This document shows positions 39,025 to 43,550 of a DNA stretch of 43,550 nucleotides, piece by piece (the first letter of the stretch is position 1; each line of letters starts with the position of its first letter). The DNA comes from a virus. Below the pieces are notes generated by a model. That model made no database searches. It worked only from the letters and a program-made list of their open reading frames with translations, and had not been told where the DNA came from. A program made the translations under genes and the position numbers. The DNA lies in IMG/VR virus record IMGVR_UViG_3300044713_000031, positions 1-43,550 of that record. One strand, given 5' to 3'.

Positions 39025-39720
39025 TTAGAAGTCACCGTCGCTAGCGTCATCGCCAGCATCAGCGGACGTGTCAGCTTTCTCGCTGGTGTCCTGCTTGGTT
39101 TCGTTCAACTCGGTGTCGTCGGCTTCGTAGCCTTCTTCCTCGTCGCCTAGGCCGAACGAGTCAGCACTGTAGCCACCGCGCGATACCAGCTCGATCACCT
39201 TCACCAGCACCAGTCGGCACGACAGGTAGAACAGCTTGCTCGACGGTACCGGACCACACGTGGTCTCGAAGCCGACCCTTAGAATCGAACCGCCGAAGAT
39301 ATCGGGTGGGTTCTTCATAGTGACGCCGCGAGCGTCGATGATCGTGGGCTTCTGCGTCCACTTCTTTTCGGTCTTCTTGTTGACGCCGCTTGCTTTCATC
39401 TTGAAGTTAATCAGGATGCGGCCCGTTTCGTCGCCCTCCTTGTCAACTTCCTCGGTGAACACCGGGGCCTTGGAGTATTGCTTCTCGAACTGCTTGCGCT
39501 TGGCCGCATCGAGAGTTGCCAGATGCTCATCCCATGCAGCGTCACGGCGCTTCTCCAACTCAGCGATCAGTTCCGGCACGCCCTGCGCGTTCGGATCGAA
39601 TGCCAAGCGCGCGGAGTATTCACCTTCGGGCTTGAACTTCGTGTCCGGTACGGACAACTGCGGATAAACAGCCGTGCCGCGTGGGGTGTGGAGCGGCGGG
39701 AGCTTCTTGGGTTTTGCCAT
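39025..39720 (-). CDS. Single-stranded DNA-binding protein (gp2.5-like)
   Basis: A 231-aa protein (T7 gp2.5 is 232 aa) with an OB-fold core and a long acidic C-terminal tail ending DASDGDF with a terminal Phe, the hallmark needed for contact with polymerase and helicase. It reads MAKPKKLPPLHTPRGTAVYP and FKMKASGVNKKTEKKW in the core. Its ATG overlaps the stop of the 50-aa gene (TAATG). Confidence 0.93.
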   Translation of the reverse strand: MAKPKKLPPLHTPRGTAVYPQLSVPDTKFKPEGEYSARLAFDPNAQGVPELIAELEKRRDAAWDEHLATLDAAKRKQFEKQYSKAPVFTEEVDKEGDETGRILINFKMKASGVNKKTEKKWTQKPTIIDARGVTMKNPPDIFGGSILRVGFETTCGPVPSSKLFYLSCRLVLVKVIELVSRGGYSADSFGLGDEEEGYEADDTELNETKQDTSEKADTSADAGDDASDGDF

Positions 39721-39872
39721 TAGACTTCGGTTTCCTTGCTAGCGTTGTCGGCGGCCACGATGGCGCTGACATCAAAGCCAGCGAATGCGAGTGCCTGTTT
39801 GGTGGAAGTGGAAAGCAAGCCGGTGTCATCCAGCTCGCGGTATGCGTCACGCAGGATTGCGTTGGGTGTCAC
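39720..39872 (-). CDS. Small early protein, 50 aa
   Basis: The frame (GTG start) reads MTPNAILRDAYRELDDTGLL and then TKQALAFAGFDVSAIVAAD. The GTG overlaps the previous stop (GTGA), and the stop overlaps the SSB ATG, giving a chain of coupled starts. Helical; no family recognised. Confidence 0.65.
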   Translation of the reverse strand: MTPNAILRDAYRELDDTGLLSTSTKQALAFAGFDVSAIVAADNASKETEV

Positions 39873-40147
39873 ATGAACTTCCTCTCGATCTCGCCCTTCG
39901 CGTATTCGCGGACGACGTTGAAGGTGTCCTCGTTTTGATAGCGACAGTCGCGGTCCATGCGGGACAGCGTGTGCAATGCCTGGGATCGGTCGATCCCAAG
40001 CGCGTCGGTAACGAGGTAGAAGGCCGCCGTCAGTGCGATCACTTGGTTCGCAGGCGGTAGGTCTTGGAGAGAGCTGATGACGCGGAACGCACCAGTCGCG
40101 GCATCCTCGGGAGTGCGGAAGCCGATCTGTGCTTTCACGTCAGCCAT
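39869..40147 (-). CDS. Early protein, 92 aa
   Basis: The protein starts MADVKAQIGFRTPEDAATGA and ends VVREYAKGEIERKFM. A hydrophobic helix (ANQVIALTAAFYLVTDALG) is followed by a helical domain with SRMDRDCRYQNEDTF. The start overlaps the previous gene by 8 nt. No function recognised; it fits the class of small host-directed early proteins. Confidence 0.7.
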   Translation of the reverse strand: MADVKAQIGFRTPEDAATGAFRVISSLQDLPPANQVIALTAAFYLVTDALGIDRSQALHTLSRMDRDCRYQNEDTFNVVREYAKGEIERKFM

Positions 40148-40310
40148 GAGGATGACGAAGCGCGTGCTGGCGGATCGATTCCTTCCGCACCTGTTCAATG
40201 GCATCGAACGCGACTTGCGAATGTTCGATGTTCTTGACGGTGCGTGCGACTGCTTCCAATCGCTGCATTGGCTTCGTGTAGAACGGACGGACTGTGCGTT
40301 TCTTAGCCAT
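40140..40310 (-). CDS. Basic small early protein, 56 aa
   Basis: The frame reads MAKKRTVRPFYTKPMQRLEA and then HSQVAFDAIEQVRKESIRQH. GGAG lies 8 nt before the ATG at 40310, and both ends overlap neighbours. Basic N-terminus; function unknown. Confidence 0.7.
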   Translation of the reverse strand: MAKKRTVRPFYTKPMQRLEAVARTVKNIEHSQVAFDAIEQVRKESIRQHALRHPHG

Positions 40311-40467
40311 GCACGCGACTCCAGATGGAGGCGATGCGGCGGCCCAGCTTCTTCAGCCAGTTAGCGATGCGCCCGAGGATGTAGAGGAGGGCGATCAACA
40401 CGGCAACGATGCCGAGGATGCCGAGGAGGAACAGGAAGATCGCGTCGTGCAGTGTCCAGACGAACAT
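40303..40467 (-). CDS. Small membrane protein, 54 aa
   Basis: The frame reads MFVWTLHDAIFLFLLGILGI, continues as one long hydrophobic helix (to LYILG), then a basic amphipathic tail (NWLKKLGRRIASIWSRVHG). GGAGG is 8 nt upstream of the ATG at 40467. The layout predicts an inner-membrane protein with a positive cytoplasmic tail. The start is 2 nt from the previous stop. Confidence 0.7.
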   Translation of the reverse strand: MFVWTLHDAIFLFLLGILGIVAVLIALLYILGRIANWLKKLGRRIASIWSRVHG

Positions 40468-40469
40468 GC

Positions 40470-40610
40470 CTAGCCCTCCACCAACGCGCGAACGGCAGCG
40501 CGGAAGTCAGCAAGCGTTCCGTAGGTGGCCGGTGTGTAGACGGCCAGGACAACGCCGAACTCGTCAGCGGCAAACTGGGTTCTCAGAGCGGAGCTGTAGT
40601 GAATACTCAC
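40470..40610 (-). CDS. Small early protein, 46 aa
   Basis: The frame (GTG start) reads MSIHYSSALRTQFAADEFGV and then YTPATYGTLADFRAAVRALV. GAGG lies about 9 nt upstream. It is the first gene after the RNA polymerase. Compact alpha/beta pattern; no family named. Confidence 0.65.
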   Translation of the reverse strand: MSIHYSSALRTQFAADEFGVVLAVYTPATYGTLADFRAAVRALVEG

Positions 40611-40646
40611 TTGGTTAGTCCTCAACGGTCAAAAGGAATCAATAAA

Positions 40647-43073
40647 TTACGCAAAGAAATACGCGGACTGCTCCACCAGGGAGAGATCCAAATCGCCCGA
40701 AGGCGGGAGCGGGGGAAGGTCAGCAGCGATCTCCGAAGGGAGCTGTGCTGCCAGTTCATCGCGGAAGTCGGTAAGGACTTCGCGGCTGTACTGTTCAACG
40801 AAGGCGGCTCTCAATGATGCCGCCAGGAGGCCGGTGTTGGCCGCGTGGGTTCCGTAGCTGTCGTGGATCATGGCAAAGGACTCAACCCCGTTGTCCGTCG
40901 CCGTGCATGTAGTCAGCATCATGTGTGATGCATCGCAGGAGTGAACGAAGTTCGGAGAGATGCCGAGGGCCTGTCTGCGGCCATCGAGTTTTGTTCCTTC
41001 TACGTTCGCACTTATACGTGTTTGTCTACCGCCGACGTGAGCAACAATCTGTTCTGCAATGCTTTGTCTGTACTCCTGAAGCACCGGGAAACCGGCTGGG
41101 GTTGTCCAGCTCACCGGCATGTCACCGGATGCTGCAACCCTCGCAGCGGACTTCAGCCAGTCCATCGCTTCACGTGCGGCCACCACTACTAAACCGATGC
41201 AATCCCAAAGGACATCTGCTAGGTACTGCGCGACTTCCCATGAATCATCTTTGCCTTGCTTGCGCATCTCCTCAGATATCTGTCCCCGCATCCCGGACTT
41301 GGTGACGCCATAGGGCAGCGTCATCACCGGCCGCTTCACGATGCTGCGCGACAGTTGTCCGTCCCACTTTGCAGCGAGCGCATTGCCGCCTTCGGCTTCG
41401 CGCTTCACGCGATCCGCTGCGACGTTCATCACTTGTGTATAGATGTCAGCGGGCTTTTGCTGTGGCATCAGGTTGGTGGCAGCGCCGCCGATGGAATCCT
41501 TGAGCATGGCCGAGAAGTTCTGAAGGCCATTGCAGGAACCGTCGAGTGCAATGGGGAGGTGCGAGACGAAACTTTCGCCTTGTGCTTTGTAGCCAGCCCA
41601 TTCAAAGCAGGCGGCCAATGCGCTCCACGGTGAATCGGCTTCGGTCCAGAAGCGGTGACCGTCGAGGGGATCAATCGCGGAATCGAGGATGCGCTCCTCG
41701 TTCTCCATCACCCATTTAAGACGGTCAGCGAACGGCACCTTGTCCACGCCGAATACGTTGGCGAGGTGAATTGCCAGCCAGCGGACACCCTCCTCGCCCA
41801 ACGGCATGCCGTTGGCAAAGCACAGCAGGGACTTCGTTTGATCGTCACCCTGGGGATTCAAGGTTCCCGGTACGGGGTACACCCGGCCTCTGAAGTCCAG
41901 CGAGTGCGGGAAGTAGATGGCGTGTTCAGGCTCAAAGCGGCAAGCGAGGGCGATCGTCTGGGCCGCCGCGACCCTTTTAGATGTGGCACGAGCGTTCAGC
42001 TCATATACCTCCGCGCGCTTCCGCTTCCAAGCCTTGAACGCTTCGGGGTTCTCCTCCTTCCACCAGTCCATGCGATCCACCGACACCGGAAGACCGGGCA
42101 GGGGTTCCAGCTCGCGGCGCGGGAGATCGCCGATGCCACCACCGGCCTCCCAGGCTTCCCGCATAACAGCCAGGACGTTCGAGTTGATCTTCCAGGCGGT
42201 TGCCTGGATCGCGTTGAGGGCTTCATAGACCATAGGCATGTCCGCGTTGTCCAGCTCACGGAGGTAAGCCTTGTTCCGGGTGCGGACGATGGGGACCAGT
42301 CCGCCTGCGTCGGTCAGGTAGCCGCCCCCCTTTGATGCCTGCCAGGGCAGGGGTTGGACCAGCATGGGCATGCGGATGGGGGCGAAATGGGCCGCCGCGT
42401 CGTGGGCCTTGTCTAGCCAGTCCATGACCTCGGGGGTTCCACGGAGCAACGTGCGGCGCTTGTCCTGCCCGTGGCTCGTGTCCAGGTACAGGTGAGCGAA
42501 GCCAGTAGCTTCAATGAACAGCTCGACCATCTTCATCCCGAAGTGGATACCGTCGTGGCCGGGGAAGGCGAACTGTTCCAGCTCGGTACGGCGCATGGCC
42601 GCCGACAAGACGCTCTTGTTGTGACGCTGGGACGTACTCTTTTTGAGGACGCCCTGGAGGTGTTTATAGAGACCGGGGGATTCCTCGCGGAAACGCGAGT
42701 AATTAATGGAATCCTCTACCGCCGTGGCGATGGCCTCGGCAACGGTCTGCACGCGGGTGTCCTTTGACGTGATCGCGTTCAGGCAGTGGCGCACGGTCAG
42801 GTATGCCAGTTCAGTTGAGGGAAACTTCTCCACCCATCGGACGGCGGTGTGCTTCTTGCCGGGTTTGCCGTTGCGGGCTTCGGCAACAAATGCGTCGATG
42901 GCGGTAGCTACGGGACCGATGGTGTCCCGGATCAGGCGACGGCCAGGGCCGGAATCGGCTTCGTCTTGGCGGTCACGTTCTTTCTTATATCGGTCGATGC
43001 CAAGGGTCAGACTTTCTTCTTCGAGAGCGATCTGGCGGGTTCTGAGGTCGAGCGTGTTCTGCACGGTATCCAT
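40647..43073 (-). CDS. T7-type single-subunit RNA polymerase (gp1)
   Basis: An 808-aa polymerase (T7 is 883 aa) that should transcribe the phage middle and late genes. Catalytic motifs are present: LDGSCNGLQNFSAML (motif A; T7 D537), KRPVMTLPYGVTKSGM (motif B; T7 K631/Y639) and FVHSCDASHMML (motif C; T7 H811/D812), with MIHDSYGTHA; the C-terminus ends in YFFA, near T7's FAFA foot. Homology to T7 begins near the ATG at 43073 (GGAG upstream). An in-frame ATG at 43184 with a stronger AAGGAGG site would add 37 residues. Confidence 0.96.
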   Translation of the reverse strand: MDTVQNTLDLRTRQIALEEESLTLGIDRYKKERDRQDEADSGPGRRLIRDTIGPVATAIDAFVAEARNGKPGKKHTAVRWVEKFPSTELAYLTVRHCLNAITSKDTRVQTVAEAIATAVEDSINYSRFREESPGLYKHLQGVLKKSTSQRHNKSVLSAAMRRTELEQFAFPGHDGIHFGMKMVELFIEATGFAHLYLDTSHGQDKRRTLLRGTPEVMDWLDKAHDAAAHFAPIRMPMLVQPLPWQASKGGGYLTDAGGLVPIVRTRNKAYLRELDNADMPMVYEALNAIQATAWKINSNVLAVMREAWEAGGGIGDLPRRELEPLPGLPVSVDRMDWWKEENPEAFKAWKRKRAEVYELNARATSKRVAAAQTIALACRFEPEHAIYFPHSLDFRGRVYPVPGTLNPQGDDQTKSLLCFANGMPLGEEGVRWLAIHLANVFGVDKVPFADRLKWVMENEERILDSAIDPLDGHRFWTEADSPWSALAACFEWAGYKAQGESFVSHLPIALDGSCNGLQNFSAMLKDSIGGAATNLMPQQKPADIYTQVMNVAADRVKREAEGGNALAAKWDGQLSRSIVKRPVMTLPYGVTKSGMRGQISEEMRKQGKDDSWEVAQYLADVLWDCIGLVVVAAREAMDWLKSAARVAASGDMPVSWTTPAGFPVLQEYRQSIAEQIVAHVGGRQTRISANVEGTKLDGRRQALGISPNFVHSCDASHMMLTTCTATDNGVESFAMIHDSYGTHAANTGLLAASLRAAFVEQYSREVLTDFRDELAAQLPSEIAADLPPLPPSGDLDLSLVEQSAYFFA

Positions 43074-43083
43074 GCGTTCTCCA

Positions 43084-43115
43084 GAAAAAGAAAAGGCCCC
43101 CTTTCGGGAGCCTTT
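43084..43115 (-). terminator. Terminator-like hairpin in the RNA polymerase leader
   Basis: Read leftward, AAAGGCTCCC-GAAA-GGGGGCCTTT (43115-43092) is a 10-bp stem (one G-T pair) with a GAAA tetraloop, followed by TCTTTTTC. It ends about 10 nt before the GGAG/ATG of the 43073 start and lies inside the frame opened at 43184, so transcription, translation and termination compete here. Confidence 0.7.
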
Positions 43116-43218
43116 GAAGTCAGTAGATAGAGATGAGTGAGGGGTGCCAGGGCACCTATAAACAGAGAACTCTGAGGAGATCATCAGGGCCTCCTTAGGA
43201 AGGCCTTTAGATAATCTT

Positions 43219-43257
43219 TAGGGGGTCACTATCGTTCCCCCTAGGTACGCACTTTTA
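43219..43257 (-). promoter_or_regulatory. Phage RNAP promoter with 5' hairpin, upstream of RNAP
   Basis: Read leftward, TAAAAGTGCGTACCTA (43257-43242) is followed by GGGGG at the presumed +1 (43241). TAGGGGG (43243-43237) and CCCCCTA (43225-43219) form a 7-bp stem at the 5' end of the transcript. It matches the late promoter at 31257-31272 in sequence and in starting a hairpin, so the polymerase may transcribe its own gene. Confidence 0.65.
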
Positions 43258-43267
43258 TCCAGTTCGC

Positions 43268-43317
43268 GGCACCTGCCGGAACCTCGCGGCACCTGCGGCA
43301 CCTGGGAATGGCACCTG
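43268..43317 (+). repeat. Four direct copies of GGCACCTG near attR
   Basis: Copies start at 43268, 43288, 43297 and 43310, with a diverged fifth (GGCACCGG, 43322). Spacing is 20, 9 and 13 bp. They lie 100-150 bp inside the prophage end, a suitable place for integrase arm-type sites, or for a regulator of RNAP. No such copies are seen beside attL. Confidence 0.55.
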
Positions 43318-43391
43318 TGGCGGCACCGGGTCTAAACTGCGTTGGCATGGCTCTGTGGAATTGCTAGACTTAGCGGCTATTTAAGGTCTGG

Positions 43392-43477
43392 GCGAGAGTG
43401 GCGGAATTGGCAGACGCACCAGTTTTAGGTTCCAGCGGGTAACCCCCGTAAGGGTTCGAGTCCCTTCTTTCGCACCA
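43392..43477 (+). tRNA. tRNA-Leu(UAG)-like hybrid at attR, anticodon stem broken
   Basis: An 86-nt tRNA-like sequence with anticodon UAG and CCA. The acceptor stem GCGAGAG/CTTTCGC pairs with one G-T. The 3' 54 nt equal attL, but the 5' part differs from the left copy (acceptor, D loop, anticodon stem). The anticodon stem is CCAGT against TCCAG, leaving three of five pairs mismatched, so it is probably not functional. The 5' half appears to come from the phage attP and to derive from a different tRNA-Leu (CCAGT needs ACTGG). Confidence 0.75.
43424..43477 (+). repeat. attR: attR core, 54-bp direct repeat
   Basis: Identical to 74..127. Beyond it the sequence becomes very GC-rich (gccgccgcggcgcc), which is taken as bacterial flank. 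Confidence 0.92.
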
Positions 43478-43550
43478 TTGGACCTTGAGTTTGATTTGGC
43501 TGGTGGCCGGGGGCCGCCGCGGCGCCATCACGGGCCACTACAGGTATTTC

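Larger units (their letters stand above)
74..43477. mobile_element. Integrated temperate T7-like prophage, complete
   Basis: The element is bounded by a 54-bp perfect direct repeat covering the anticodon loop to the CCA end of tRNA-Leu. It holds a full T7-type set: single-subunit RNAP, SSB, primase-helicase, DNA polymerase, exonuclease, portal, scaffold, capsid, two tail-tube proteins, four internal virion proteins, fibre, both terminase subunits, holin and lysozyme, plus an integrase. All core genes look open and of normal length, so the prophage may be inducible. No DNA ligase, protein kinase or gp2-like host RNAP inhibitor was recognised. Phage genes run on the minus strand; rightward genes are accessory. 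The att repeat spacing gives a genome of about 43,350 bp. Confidence 0.95.

Noticed and set aside
1-43550. CRISPR arrays, transposons or insertion sequences
   Set aside because: No repeat-spacer pattern and no transposase or terminal inverted repeats were seen; the only long repeat is the att core.

Overview
The window holds one complete integrated temperate podovirus of the T7 supergroup (Autographiviridae type), about 43.35 kb, lying between a 54-bp direct repeat formed by the 3' part of tRNA-Leu(UAG) genes (74..127 and 43424..43477). Only about 41 bp on the left and 73 bp on the right are bacterial. The right flank is GC-rich and the left tRNA-Leu is bacterial in type, so a high-GC proteobacterium is likely, but the genus cannot be read from so little flank. 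T7-like phages are usually strictly lytic; an integrase-bearing member is uncommon.

Layout, left to right (most phage genes are on the minus strand): attL and tyrosine integrase; MarR-like regulator; a rightward accessory block (SRAP/HMCES-type protein, SieB-like exclusion protein); leftward ArdA antirestriction operon and a cluster of very small peptides (5.5-6.1 kb); a roughly 1.2-kb non-coding control region with tandem leftward sigma70-type promoters, structured leaders, three 11-bp tandem repeats and a palindromic candidate operator; a rightward DUF3606-like/winged-helix gene; lysis genes (GH24 lysozyme and small membrane proteins); large terminase, small terminase, holin; tail collar/fibre proteins; internal virion proteins gp16, gp15, gp14, gp13; tail tubes gp12, gp11; capsid gp10, scaffold gp9, portal gp8; dNTP pyrophosphohydrolase, gp6 exonuclease, HNH, gp5 DNA polymerase, gp4 primase-helicase, a T7-lysozyme homologue, RusA resolvase, gp2.5 SSB, a string of small early proteins, and the single-subunit RNA polymerase next to attR.

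Re-circularised at att, the leftward order becomes early promoters - small peptides - ArdA (position of T7 0.3) - MarR - int - attP - RNA polymerase (gene 1) - replication - virion - packaging - lysis, which is the T7 order. Integration therefore cuts this order between int and the RNA polymerase gene, separating the early promoters from gene 1. Two copies of a probable phage promoter (upstream of RNAP and at about 31.26 kb) both start transcripts with a hairpin. The RNAP gene has two possible starts with a strong terminator-like hairpin between them. The gp3.5 homologue has lost zinc and catalytic residues and may survive only as a polymerase inhibitor.

At least six genes lie antisense to the late operon at its gene junctions (9009, 11250, 16534, 26476, 30769, 31303). 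The two small ones at 26.5 and 30.8 kb are AT-rich with their own promoters and palindromes, the hallmarks of morons expressed in the lysogen. Nine small genes of 30-57 codons, mostly with good ribosome sites and overlapping their neighbours, were found by reading the sequence directly.
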